Shown: positions 34,716-42,959 of the stretch, piece after piece
Position numbering within the stretch: position 1 is the first letter of the stretch
How the letters are laid out: each line of letters begins with the position of its first letter
DNA from: Salibacterium halotolerans
GTDB lineage: Bacteria; Bacillota; Bacilli; Bacillales; Marinococcaceae
Reading direction: 5' to 3'
Length of the DNA stretch: 64,000 bases
Assembly (NCBI RefSeq): GCF_900115625.1
Contig: NZ_FOXD01000007.1
Coordinates: forward strand, 1-64,000
Position numbers and translations under genes: made by a program
The notes under the pieces: generated by a model
What the model was told of the DNA's origin: nothing
The model's input: the letters and a program-made list of their open reading frames with translations, nothing else
The model's database searches: none

Positions 34716-35585
34716 TCAGCTTCTCTTTAGCCTGTCATCAATCAGGTGGTATGTCATTTGTTTTTGTGCTTTCTGTTCATTCAGCAGGTGGTGGCGGGCT
34801 CCATGAATAAGAATCCGTTCGGAGCGGGGAAACAATGCTGCGTAGGCTTTTAGATTGTGTTTCCACTCCAGCGTCTGATCTTTCGTACCCTGCAGAATCG
34901 ATATCGGTTTTTGAGAAGGTCTCTTTTTCATGATATCGCGTTCCCACTCAAACATCGAGTGCACCCATGACAGTGGAATCGTATCTCCTTCGAGTGGGTC
35001 ATTTTTCAATTGTTTCATAAAAGCCTCCGCGCCTGTGCTCATCCGGAACTTGCGGGGCAGCTCCTTTTGAAGCAGGGACACAAGCGGCACGGCCATTTTC
35101 GACAAGTGCCATTGATTCGAGCGGATCAACGGGGACACGAGCACTACATTCTGAAACATTTCACCGTAGCCGGCACTTAACAGGTAGTCGGCAAGAACGG
35201 CTCCTCCCGTACTGTGCCCGATCCCATGCAGCTTTTTGGTTCCTTCTTGATACAGCCTGGAAAGTACAGCGGACAGGGCTTCTCTATATTCATCAAACAC
35301 TTCTTCTTTTTGCTTCGGCCCTCCCGACCGGCCGTGACCGGGCAGGTCAAACGCCGCCACATGATAACCGCTTTCGGTTAAAAAACGGATGCCGTCTCCA
35401 TGAACACCGGCATGATCAAATAAACCATGCAGAAACAGGACAACCGGGGCATCATGGGGCTGGCGGAACAGTTGATAAAACAAATAATAATCCCGAAACG
35501 GAATATAGGACGGTATGTGCTTCACCTGCTCAAAAGGCAGATTATACCGATCTCTGTACGAGGATATATCCAGGGTGTAATCCAT
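34716..35585 (-). CDS. Alpha/beta hydrolase, lysophospholipase type
   Basis: The 289-aa protein has the oxyanion segment LFLHGLFDHAG, FDLPGHGRSGG, the nucleophile elbow GIGHSTGGAV (Ser), the acid near ILQGTKDQTLE, and the catalytic His in IHGARHHLLNE. It is of the monoglyceride-lipase/YtpA kind and probably cleaves acyl esters. Monocistronic, minus strand. Substrate not known. Confidence 0.85.
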   Translation of the reverse strand: MDYTLDISSYRDRYNLPFEQVKHIPSYIPFRDYYLFYQLFRQPHDAPVVLFLHGLFDHAGVHGDGIRFLTESGYHVAAFDLPGHGRSGGPKQKEEVFDEYREALSAVLSRLYQEGTKKLHGIGHSTGGAVLADYLLSAGYGEMFQNVVLVSPLIRSNQWHLSKMAVPLVSLLQKELPRKFRMSTGAEAFMKQLKNDPLEGDTIPLSWVHSMFEWERDIMKKRPSQKPISILQGTKDQTLEWKHNLKAYAALFPRSERILIHGARHHLLNEQKAQKQMTYHLIDDRLKRS

Positions 35586-35703
35586 AGTTCTTTTTCCTTT
35601 CTACACATTACTTAGCCATGCTTTTGTCTTCATTCTTCCCTGTTTTCTCCGGAAGGATAATCATAACACAGCGTGAACCTGCTCTTCCAGTTTTAAAAAA
35701 TCC

Positions 35704-35737
35704 GTAAAAAAAGAGCCGTCCGTCTGCCGGACAGCCC
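35704..35737 (-). terminator. Terminator of the ferritin-like gene
   Basis: On the minus strand GGGCTGTCCG pairs with CGGACGGCTC (two G-T pairs) and is followed by TTTTTTT. Confidence 0.88.
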
Positions 35738-35750
35738 TTCGCGGTGTATA

Positions 35751-36185
35751 TTACTGGAGTCTTGGATCGGCTAGCAGACGTTCCAGCTCTTCCATGTGGC
35801 CGGTTTCGTCTGTGATAAAATCCTCGATTCTGTTCTGCAGCTCAATCAGACCGAGTGCTTCTGCCTGTTTGGTACGCTGCTTGTAGCGTCCAATGGTATC
35901 TTCTTCCGCTTTGCGGGCTGCTTCCAGCATTTCCTTTACATTATCCGTCTGTTTGATGTCAGCTGGTTTCGTTACAGGGTCGCCGCCGAGTGTTTTAATC
36001 TTTTCCGCAAGATACAGGGCATGTGTCTGTTCGTCGGTTACTTCCCCTTCGAAAAACGGTTTCAGTACCTGACGGAACATGCCGGATACCACAGCGGCAT
36101 AGTTATTGTACATGATCATTGATGCATACTCATTGGCAAGGTCTTCATTTAATCCATCAATTAATTCCTGTGTTTGATTATCCAT
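35751..36185 (-). CDS. Ferritin-like four-helix protein (bacterioferritin/Dps-like)
   Basis: The 144-aa protein has a four-helix ferritin-like pattern with candidate di-iron ligands: E in LNEDLANEYASMIMYNNYA, E and H in FEGEVTDEQTHALYLAEKI, E in AEEDTIGRYKQR, and E/H in FITDETGHMEEL. It may store or detoxify iron. Whether it assembles as a Dps or bacterioferritin shell cannot be read. Monocistronic with its own terminator. Confidence 0.82.
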   Translation of the reverse strand: MDNQTQELIDGLNEDLANEYASMIMYNNYAAVVSGMFRQVLKPFFEGEVTDEQTHALYLAEKIKTLGGDPVTKPADIKQTDNVKEMLEAARKAEEDTIGRYKQRTKQAEALGLIELQNRIEDFITDETGHMEELERLLADPRLQ

Positions 36186-36303
36186 GATGATGCCTCCTTT
36201 ACTGGTGTAACTAGATAATGTTGATCTATCATGTGCCGTGCTGCATTCTTAAGTGTTCCCGGTCCGTATGCGGCCTAAACCTCTATTTTAGCGTCCGGGC
36301 GGT

Positions 36304-36735
36304 TCAGTCAAAAAGCTCACGGTATTCCCCGTATCCTTCTTCTTCCAGTCTTTCTTTCGGAATGAACCGCAGAGCTGCGGAGTTCATGCAGTAGCGCAGT
36401 CCTTCCGGAAGCGGACCGTCGGGAAACACGTGGCCAAGATGGGAGTCGGAGTTTTTCGTTCTTACTTCCGTCCGCCGCATTCCCATCGTTGTATCGAGGT
36501 GTTCTACGACTTTTTCTTCTTTCAGCGGCTTGGTGAAACTCGGCCATCCGCAGTCTGAGGCGAATTTTTCTTTGGAAGAGAAAAGCGGCTCCCCGTTAAT
36601 AATATCAACGTAAAGGCCTTCGTCCATCAGATCCCAGTATTCGTTCTGGAACGGCCGTTCCGTTCCGTTTTTCTGTGTCACTTCAAATTGAATAGGTGTT
36701 AGTCTTTTTTTCAGGTCTTCCTGGTTTTCCGACAC
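36304..36735 (-). CDS. msrB: Peptide methionine (R)-S-oxide reductase MsrB
   Basis: MsrB reduces methionine-R-sulfoxide in proteins. The 143-aa protein has [43 protein letters not shown] and the catalytic Cys in [12 protein letters not shown]. The four zinc cysteines found in some MsrB are absent, as in B. subtilis. It starts at GTG, whose first base is the last base of the msrA stop TAG; GGGGGG lies seven bases upstream. Translation is therefore coupled to msrA. Confidence 0.94.
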   Translation of the reverse strand: MSENQEDLKKRLTPIQFEVTQKNGTERPFQNEYWDLMDEGLYVDIINGEPLFSSKEKFASDCGWPSFTKPLKEEKVVEHLDTTMGMRRTEVRTKNSDSHLGHVFPDGPLPEGLRYCMNSAALRFIPKERLEEEGYGEYRELFD

Positions 36736-37268
36736 TATTGATCCCCCCAGTACGTTTGTATGAATCCTGCACGACCCGAACCTCTCTTATAGAGCTGGTA
36801 GTGCATTTTATTTTTGTGGTGGTAATCCTGATGATGTTCTTCGGCTTTATAAAAGGTGGATGCCGGAAGGACCGGTGTCACGACAGGGGATTGAAACGGG
36901 CCGTTTTCATCCAGTTCTTTTCTGGACTGCTCCGCTTTCTGCTTCTGCTCTTCATCGTGATAGAACACCGCCGTCTGATACGACTCCCCCCGGTCATTGA
37001 ACTGTCCGCCGTTATCCGTTGGGTCAATCTGCCTCCAAAACGTACGGAGCAGTGTATCGTAGCTCGTCTTCTGTGGATCATATTCCATCTGCACCGCTTC
37101 CACATGGCCGGTTGTGTCCGAGCATACTTCTTCGTATGTCGGGTTTTCTGTATGTCCGCCGGTGTAACCCGAGGTGATGGAATGAACGCCGTCGAGTTCT
37201 TCAAACGGCCCGACCATGCACCAGAAACATCCCCCGGCAAATGTAGCAAGCTTCGTTTCCGTACTCAA
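36735..37268 (-). CDS. msrA: Peptide methionine (S)-S-oxide reductase MsrA
   Basis: MsrA reduces methionine-S-sulfoxide. The 177-aa protein has the catalytic motif [34 protein letters not shown] and the C-terminal region around [12 protein letters not shown] at 37268 with GGAGG seven bases upstream is the likely start; the frame upstream to 37301 lacks a site. It is followed by msrB with a one-base overlap. Part of the window's oxidative-stress repair theme. Confidence 0.93.
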   Translation of the reverse strand: MSTETKLATFAGGCFWCMVGPFEELDGVHSITSGYTGGHTENPTYEEVCSDTTGHVEAVQMEYDPQKTSYDTLLRTFWRQIDPTDNGGQFNDRGESYQTAVFYHDEEQKQKAEQSRKELDENGPFQSPVVTPVLPASTFYKAEEHHQDYHHKNKMHYQLYKRGSGRAGFIQTYWGDQ

Positions 37269-37402
37269 AGGACCGCCTCCTTTCCTTTCTCTATTCTTCA
37301 TTATACCACTTATACTTCTGCAGTACTCCCGAAGTGCTTAGCTTAAAAAAGACTGTCATCCGGAGGCATCTGCTGTTGTTTGCGTTTCAGACCGGTACGA
37401 TT
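37269..37402. other. Intergenic region without a supported gene
   Basis: Upstream of msrA there is an AT-rich promoter segment (TATAAT-like region near 37300). I see no coding frame up to the GTGTCC repeat cluster that begins near 37403. Confidence 0.5.
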
Positions 37403-37609
37403 CCCCGTGGACACTACACCTGCCGGCAGCATACATAGTATCCACGGAAGCAGTGTCCGTGGACACCAAGACTCTCCCGCCTGCAGCCAGTGTCCATTGA
37501 TGTCTGCCGGCATCCACTAACTTCTGATTTCAGCGGCGTAGTGTCCCCAAAACGGTAATCCGTGGACGCTGCGTGCTTATTTTTTGATGATAGTGTCCAC
37601 GCGTCGATG
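37403..37609. repeat. GTGTCC(A/G)(C/T)GGA palindrome cluster, copy A
   Basis: Seven half-sites of TAGTGTCC(A/G)(C/T)GG occur in both orientations at about 37403, 37436, 37451, 37488, 37539, 37558 and 37591. The site at 37453-37466 (GTGTCCGTGGACAC) is a full palindrome. The end GATGATAGTGTCCACG and the start resemble copy B at 49457-49665. No coding frame is convincing here. Confidence 0.65.
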
Positions 37610-37629
37610 ACCGACACCCCGTAAAACTT

Positions 37630-37691
37630 TTTCCGCTTCTGCCACAGGGTAAAGAAAAGGGGCTGTACCTTTTGATACAGACCCCTTTTTC
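37630..37691. repeat. Right-end fragment of the MITE-like element, acting as terminator
   Basis: TTCCGCTTCTGCC at 37631 and the end with CCTTTTGATACAG repeat the right part of the 33526-33749 element. GGGGCTGTA (37659-37667) pairs with TACAGACCCC and T runs lie on both sides, so it probably terminates the following minus-strand gene. Confidence 0.7.
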
Positions 37692-37696
37692 ATTGT

Positions 37697-38209
37697 TTAT
37701 TGCAGTTGTTTGAGTGATTCGCGGTTGAATGCCGGGAGATCGTCCGGTGTTCTGCTTGTGACGAGATTATTGCAGACGACAACTTCCTGGTCGTAGACGT
37801 TGGCTTTGGCATATTCCATGTCGGTCTGAATGGAAGCAAAGCCGGTCGCGTCCCGTCCTTCGAGTGCTTTGGCGGTAATCAGCAGCTGCGGGCCGTGGCA
37901 TACCGCAAACACCGGCTTGTCTTCATCCATGAAATATTTCGCAAACGACACAAATCGGTCGTCCGCGCGGAGCATGTCCGGGGAGAATCCTCCCGGAACA
38001 AGCAGAGCGTCAAAATCGGACGGCTTCACGTCATCGATGGAAGCATCCACGGTGACATCTGCTTCTTTTTGTTTTCCCTGTATGGTTTTTCCCTTTTCTT
38101 TTTCAATTACGGTAAGGCTGTGCCCTTCGCTTTCAAGCGCCTCTTTCGGGCTAGTAAACTCGGAATCCTCAAACATATCTGTCATCAATACAGCGATGTT
38201 TTTACTCAT
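37697..38209 (-). CDS. DJ-1/PfpI family protein (type 1 glutamine amidotransferase-like)
   Basis: The 170-aa protein has the DJ-1/PfpI core: VLMTDMFEDSEFTSPKEALE near the N-terminus, FDALLVPGGFSPD, and the nucleophile elbow FAVCHGPQLL with a Cys followed by His. Family members are described as intracellular proteases, chaperones or deglycases; it resembles YfkM. The actual activity is unknown. Monocistronic. Confidence 0.88.
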   Translation of the reverse strand: MSKNIAVLMTDMFEDSEFTSPKEALESEGHSLTVIEKEKGKTIQGKQKEADVTVDASIDDVKPSDFDALLVPGGFSPDMLRADDRFVSFAKYFMDEDKPVFAVCHGPQLLITAKALEGRDATGFASIQTDMEYAKANVYDQEVVVCNNLVTSRTPDDLPAFNRESLKQLQ

Positions 38210-38291
38210 ACGTAACTACCTCCCTGTTTTCATGAAATCATTGTACGATTCGTAATATACCCTGGTCCTTTATCGGTTAAACATAGTGCCG

Positions 38292-38897
38292 TTATTTTCT
38301 TCCATAATCGGCTTTGATTTCGCCCCAGGCTTTCGTGTTCCATTTTAAAATACGGTTCGAAGGCTTGTTCTGTCGGAGCCACTCCTCGGCCTCCCCGACA
38401 AGTCTCCAGATTTCCTCCGTCTCCTGCGTGCGGGCGAGGCTCGAATTCGCCTTGTTTTTCTTCACCCAGAGAATGGCTGTATCGGAGTCGGAATAGACCG
38501 GCATGTCACTGTTGTTTTCCTTTACGTACTTCAGAGCGTCCACGACCGCCAGAAATTCACCTAGATTATTCGTCCCTTTGTTAATCCCCGGATGTGCAAA
38601 AACGACGTCCCCGGTCTTTGTGTAGACACCTTTGTATTCCACAAAACCGGGGTTGCCGTGCGAACCGACATCGACGGAAATGCTTTCTTCTATGTACGAA
38701 GATTTCTCTTTGTCAGCAGATACTTTTGCTGCGGCACCGCCGTTTTGGAAGGCCTGCTCAGCTTCTGCTTTCGAGCGGAACGATTTAAAGGACGCTCCCG
38801 CAAAACCTTTCACCTGTTTCTCGCACTCCTGCCAGTTATCATAGATACCGGGGTTTCTTCCTTTCCACACAACGTAATACTTCTTTTTTGCCGCCAT
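38292..38897 (-). CDS. Ribonuclease H1 with N-terminal hybrid-binding domain
   Basis: RNase H cleaves RNA in RNA-DNA hybrids. The 201-aa protein has an N-terminal hybrid-binding domain (KYYVVWKGRNPGIYDNWQECEKQVKGFAGASFKSFRSKAEAEQAF). An RNase H domain follows with acidic residues in ISVDVGSHGNPG, NNLGEFLAVVDAL, PVYSDSDTAILWV and the C-terminal KADYG. ATG at 38897 has GGGGA eight bases upstream and gives the family start MAAKKKYYVV. It is 36 bases downstream of the siderophore-type monooxygenase gene on the same strand. Confidence 0.9.
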   Translation of the reverse strand: MAAKKKYYVVWKGRNPGIYDNWQECEKQVKGFAGASFKSFRSKAEAEQAFQNGGAAAKVSADKEKSSYIEESISVDVGSHGNPGFVEYKGVYTKTGDVVFAHPGINKGTNNLGEFLAVVDALKYVKENNSDMPVYSDSDTAILWVKKNKANSSLARTQETEEIWRLVGEAEEWLRQNKPSNRILKWNTKAWGEIKADYGRK

Positions 38898-38933
38898 TTC
38901 GTTTGTCCCCTTTCTTCCCCTCTCCATGTTTTA

Positions 38934-40232
38934 TCATGACTCTTCGTAAAAACGTTGAAAAATCGTGTCCTGCTGCACGGGATATACTTCGTACCCGCAG
39001 ATATCATTGATAATCGTCTGGTTTCTCATAACAGATAGAGCAAGGTTGGTTGCGGCTGTGCCGTGGGAATGATCCAGATTCGTCAGTACGTAAATATGAT
39101 GACGGCGGTCGTCATGAAAAACAAGACGGTACGTATCACTGACCTGGTATCGTTTGTCATCTTCCCATTTTATCTGAGAGCCAAAATCATAGATCCACTG
39201 CGGCACATTCGGAGTATAACCGGTCGCAAACACCGCCTTGTCCGTCCGGTGGGCAAAAGTCGCTTCTTTCTGCCACTGCCGGCACGTCAATTCATACCTG
39301 CCGTCCCTTTTCTCCATCCCGGTTACCTCTGTCATCGGCTGCAGGGTAACGCGCGGATCTTCGCGCTCCACTGCCCGGTGATAAAGAAGTTCATAAATGT
39401 TCATTAACGTTTTCTGTTCAATGCCTTTCCGACCTTTATCAAGTTCCGGCAGGGCGTCGAGTCTTGTTTCATAATCAAGGGTGCGGAAATAGGATACATA
39501 ATCGGGCGAAAATACTTCGCGGGCCAGTTTCGCCGATTCAGACTGGAAGAACTCCGGTGACCTCGTCAGCCACGTTAGATGATACCCGTAATGTTTCTGG
39601 TCCTGCAGCAGATCATGAAAAATTTCAGCCGCGCTCTGTCCCGAACCGACTACTGTAATGGTATCAGTATGTTTCAATGCCGCTTTACGCATCGCGTACT
39701 CGCTGCTGTGATAGACATGGTCATGCGCCCGCGGGTTTACAGCCGGAGGCAGCTGCGGGGTACTGCCCGTGCCCACCACCACATGACGGGCATAATACGT
39801 GTAGGTGTCACTCGTTTTCGTATCCCGCACACTCACCTGATAACAGCCTTCCTCCTCCCGTACATCTTCCACCCGACAGCTGAACCGCAGCGAATCGAGC
39901 TGCGCGGCCACCCATTTGCCGTACGCATCATATTCTCTTCTTGGAATGTGAAGGTCTTTATAAAAAAAGAACTGGTACAAGCGGTTTTTCTTATGTAGAT
40001 AGTTGATGATGCTGTACGGACTCGTCGGATCGGCGAACGTAACGAGATCGGCGAGAAACGGCGAATTCAGTACGGTGCCTTCAAGCAGCATACCCGGATG
40101 CCATTCAAATGAGGGGTGCTGCTCGAAAAAAAGAGCCTGCACGTCATCGAGAGGCTCTGTGAGGGCTGCCATACCGAGATTAAAGGGACCGATACCGACC
40201 CCGATGATATCGTATTTATTGCTGCCTGCCAT
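38934..40232 (-). CDS. IucD/PvdA-type lysine/ornithine N-monooxygenase
   Basis: The 432-aa flavoprotein resembles L-lysine N6- or L-ornithine N5-hydroxylases of hydroxamate siderophore synthesis. It shows the FAD motif GVGIGPFNLGMAAL, FEQHPSFEWHPGMLLEGTVLNSPFLADLVTFADPTSPYSIINYL, the NADPH motif VVGSGQSAAEIFHDLL, and FATGYTPNVP with the later DHSHGTAATNLALSV. No NIS synthetase (IucA/IucC), NRPS or acetyltransferase gene lies nearby. The product is unknown. AAAGGAAG precedes ATG. Confidence 0.88.
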   Translation of the reverse strand: MAGSNKYDIIGVGIGPFNLGMAALTEPLDDVQALFFEQHPSFEWHPGMLLEGTVLNSPFLADLVTFADPTSPYSIINYLHKKNRLYQFFFYKDLHIPRREYDAYGKWVAAQLDSLRFSCRVEDVREEEGCYQVSVRDTKTSDTYTYYARHVVVGTGSTPQLPPAVNPRAHDHVYHSSEYAMRKAALKHTDTITVVGSGQSAAEIFHDLLQDQKHYGYHLTWLTRSPEFFQSESAKLAREVFSPDYVSYFRTLDYETRLDALPELDKGRKGIEQKTLMNIYELLYHRAVEREDPRVTLQPMTEVTGMEKRDGRYELTCRQWQKEATFAHRTDKAVFATGYTPNVPQWIYDFGSQIKWEDDKRYQVSDTYRLVFHDDRRHHIYVLTNLDHSHGTAATNLALSVMRNQTIINDICGYEVYPVQQDTIFQRFYEES

Positions 40233-40329
40233 GTTTTTTCTTCCTTTCCATCAGTAATCTATTCCTTGTTATACCCTCTTTTTCCGCCATGGAATACTTC
40301 TTTTTGAAAGAAAAGGACGCGCCGATTCG

Positions 40330-41640
40330 TTAGAGCACGGCGGCAGCGAGAATACCGAACAAAAAGAGTGGAATATTGTAATGGAGAAAAGTCGGGACGC
40401 ACGTTTCCCAAATATGGTGATGCCGTCCGTCTGCGTTCAGTCCAGATGTCGGGCCGAGCGTGCTGTCGGATGCCGGAGACCCGGCGTCCCCCATCGCGCC
40501 GGCTGTTCCAATCAAAGCCGCCGTTGCAAGGGGAGAATAGCCGACGCTCAGACAAAACGGTACAAACAGAGCGGCCAAAATGGGAATCGTACCAAACGAT
40601 GTGCCTATCCCCATCGTGACAACAAGGCCGGCAAGCAGCATAACGGCGGAGGTTACGAGACCCGCGCCTCCTGCCGCGTCTACTGCTTTTTCTACCAGAT
40701 TATCGACTGCTCCCGTCTCTTCAAGGACGTTGGCGAACCCGGAAGCCGTCAGCATGACAAATCCAATCATCCCCATCAGCTTGATACCGTCTCCCGCCAG
40801 CTCATCGCCGTAGCGGAAGGGAACCACCTGGAATACAAATAAGAGAATAATGCCGGTAAGAGCGCCGTAAATGAGAGAGCCGCCCATGACTAGCTGTACA
40901 ATTAAAGCGCCCAAAACAGCGATAATAGTGAACATATGTTTCAAACCAAACGATGGTTCCGGTGTTTCTTCCAGGTCAGACGAATCGGCAGCGGCACTCG
41001 TTTGTGGATTCGGTTCCCGCGGTTTGCGGTATGAAATAAAAACCGCCGTAAGAAGACCGACAGCCATACCCAGCCCCGGAATGACCATCGCCTGCCAAAT
41101 CTCCCCTTTTGGAACATTCATACCTGCTGCCGCCATCCCTTCTGCTATCGTTTGATGAAACTGCAGGCCAAAACCAGCCGGAATAACCATATACGGTGCT
41201 TTCAATCCGAACGTAAGCGCCGAGGCTACGGCACGCCGGTCTATTTTCATGTCATCAAACACGTGCAGCATCGGAGGAATTAAAATAGGAATAAATGCAA
41301 TATGAACCGGAATAACGTTCTGCGACAAACACGCCACAGCGGCAATCGCCATAATCAGAAACCCGCGCTTTCCTCTAAGAAAACGGAGCAGTGTTCTGAC
41401 CAGCACTCCCGTAATACCCGAATACCCGATCATTACCGCAAAAATACCGAGCAGAATATAGCTCATGGCCGTTTCCGCCTGATCTCCCATACCATTCAAA
41501 AGCATTGTCATTGCATCGTTGGGGCTTAAGCCGGCCATCAATCCTGCGGTTATGCCTGCTGAGAGAATAGCGAGAACCACATTCACCCGCAGCAGGCTGA
41601 GTACGATCATCATCCCCACGGAAATTAAAACAATCATCAT
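40330..41640 (-). CDS. Na+/H+ antiporter family protein (YuiF/NhaC-like)
   Basis: The 436-aa integral membrane protein belongs to the NhaC/ArsB-like ion-transporter superfamily and resembles YuiF. It shows SQNVIPVHIAFIPILIPPML, the repeat with FGTIPILAALFVPFCLSVGYSPLATAALIGTAGAMGDAGSPASDSTLGPTSGLNADG, and about eleven membrane segments. It may exchange Na+ for H+, fitting a halophile, though some relatives carry amino acids. AGGGG lies ten bases before ATG and can pair with upstream CCCCTT. It lies 75 bases after sirC. Confidence 0.85.
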   Translation of the reverse strand: MMIVLISVGMMIVLSLLRVNVVLAILSAGITAGLMAGLSPNDAMTMLLNGMGDQAETAMSYILLGIFAVMIGYSGITGVLVRTLLRFLRGKRGFLIMAIAAVACLSQNVIPVHIAFIPILIPPMLHVFDDMKIDRRAVASALTFGLKAPYMVIPAGFGLQFHQTIAEGMAAAGMNVPKGEIWQAMVIPGLGMAVGLLTAVFISYRKPREPNPQTSAAADSSDLEETPEPSFGLKHMFTIIAVLGALIVQLVMGGSLIYGALTGIILLFVFQVVPFRYGDELAGDGIKLMGMIGFVMLTASGFANVLEETGAVDNLVEKAVDAAGGAGLVTSAVMLLAGLVVTMGIGTSFGTIPILAALFVPFCLSVGYSPLATAALIGTAGAMGDAGSPASDSTLGPTSGLNADGRHHHIWETCVPTFLHYNIPLFLFGILAAAVL

Positions 41641-41650
41641 ATTAAAAAGA

Positions 41651-41694
41651 CCCCTTTACTTCTTCAGCTATCTGCCAGAATAAAGTATAAGGGG
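41651..41694 (-). promoter_or_regulatory. Hairpin overlapping the antiporter ribosome site
   Basis: On the minus strand CCCCTT pairs with AAGGGG, the latter being the ribosome site of the antiporter gene, followed by TCTTTTT. It could be a weak terminator for the cys operon or could mask the site. The stem is only six base pairs. Confidence 0.35.
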
Positions 41695-41715
41695 AAGCAA
41701 ACGTTGATGCAATCC

Positions 41716-42177
41716 TTATTTTTTTTCGATCATTTCACGAAGCCGGTCCCGCAGTTTCTGCTTCAGGTTTTTGGCTGCTGCAGGCGACTGTCCCTCGGTG
41801 GAAACGGCAATGTGATAGCCGCTTTCTTCAAGAGTAGCTGGAAATGCTGCATTGCCGGTTTCGGGATCATCTGCTGCATTCAGCAGCTGGTGTGGATGAA
41901 CCGATTCTTTAATAATCCGCCGCGCCTCGGGATTCCCTGAGGCGGAAACGATAAGAAAAGCCGAAGCCAAATAGTCCGCCCGGCATTCATCTTTCACCCA
42001 GTGGACCTCTCCTTTTTCGTACAGAAGCCGCACGGAGTCGCTGATCCAGGGGGCGACGACAACAATATTGGCCCCGGCTTCCAGCAGCTTGTTTATTTTC
42101 CGGGACGCGATGGTCCCTCCTCCGATTACGACGACAGGCTTGCCGGTCAGATCCAGAAAAAGCGGGAAATTAAACAT
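41716..42177 (-). CDS. sirC: Precorrin-2 dehydrogenase SirC
   Basis: SirC oxidises precorrin-2 to sirohydrochlorin with NAD+, in siroheme synthesis. The 153-aa protein begins MFNFPLFLDLTGKPVVVIGGGTIASRKINKLLEAGANIVVVAPW, the CysG/Met8-like Rossmann start. It has LIVSASGNPEARRII and AADDPETGNAAFPATLEESGYHIAVSTEGQSPAAAK. It is the last gene of the sulfate/siroheme operon and its start overlaps sirB by eight bases. Corresponds to YlnF of B. subtilis. Confidence 0.92.
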   Translation of the reverse strand: MFNFPLFLDLTGKPVVVIGGGTIASRKINKLLEAGANIVVVAPWISDSVRLLYEKGEVHWVKDECRADYLASAFLIVSASGNPEARRIIKESVHPHQLLNAADDPETGNAAFPATLEESGYHIAVSTEGQSPAAAKNLKQKLRDRLREMIEKK

Positions 42178-42940
42178 GTTCCCCGCTCCATTCCGTCCAC
42201 GCCGGCTGTTCCATTGTTTCCAGCGTCCGCTGCTTTAACACTTCCTGCAGTTCTTCATCATAACCCAGATAGTCACAGAGCTTCATCTCCGGCGGCCCCG
42301 TTTCATTCATTTTGTCGATTTTTTCCTGCATTTCCTGCATCAACAGCCCGGTGAACATCAGGTAGGGAACGGCGTAAACACGCCGGGCACGGCTTTGAGA
42401 CATGGCCGCAAGTCCTTCATCAAAGGAAGGAGAAGCTGCCGCAAGAAACGCAGTTTTCACATTCTGCTTTCCTGTCCGCTCCTCGAGTTCGCCTGCAATC
42501 CGGTAAAAGTCCTGCAGCGCGTTTTTATCACTTGAACCGCGTCCGACGAGAAGAATGTCAGCATCTTCGCCGGTCGTCCACCCCTGTGCTTTCAGCCGCA
42601 CCATCAACACATCGAGCATTTTCGGGTGCAGGCCGAAAGGAGCTCCGTATTGAATTGTTAGATGGGGGTAGGTGTTCTGCACTTTCTGCAGTTCCGCCGG
42701 GATGTCTTCCTTTATATGACCAGCGGCAAAGAGAAGTACCGGAACGACCGTAATGGTATCCGCTCCCTGTTCCACACACCGCCTGGCACCCTCCGCAATA
42801 TCCGGCTCGGACAATTCCAGAAAGCACGTTTCCTGCACCGTGCATGGTACAGACTTCTTCGTTTCTTCCACAAAGGCTTCCATCTGCCTGCTTCCTTCCG
42901 GTACTCTGGTACCATGGCCGACATAAAGTACAGCACGCAT
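42170..42940 (-). CDS. sirB: Sirohydrochlorin ferrochelatase SirB
   Basis: SirB inserts iron into sirohydrochlorin, the last step of siroheme synthesis. The 256-aa CbiX-type protein has two chelatase halves: AVLYVGHGTRVPEGSRQMEAF with TITVVPVLLFAAGHIKEDIPAEL, and DILLVGRGSSDKNALQDFYRIAG with YAVPYLMFTGLLM. ATG at 42940 begins MRAVLYVGHGTR and has AAAGG about twelve bases upstream; ATG at 42952 lies on that site. It overlaps sirC by eight bases. Corresponds to YlnE. Confidence 0.92.
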   Translation of the reverse strand: MRAVLYVGHGTRVPEGSRQMEAFVEETKKSVPCTVQETCFLELSEPDIAEGARRCVEQGADTITVVPVLLFAAGHIKEDIPAELQKVQNTYPHLTIQYGAPFGLHPKMLDVLMVRLKAQGWTTGEDADILLVGRGSSDKNALQDFYRIAGELEERTGKQNVKTAFLAAASPSFDEGLAAMSQSRARRVYAVPYLMFTGLLMQEMQEKIDKMNETGPPEMKLCDYLGYDEELQEVLKQRTLETMEQPAWTEWSGEHV

Positions 42941-42959
42941 GAGGTGACACATCCTTTCA

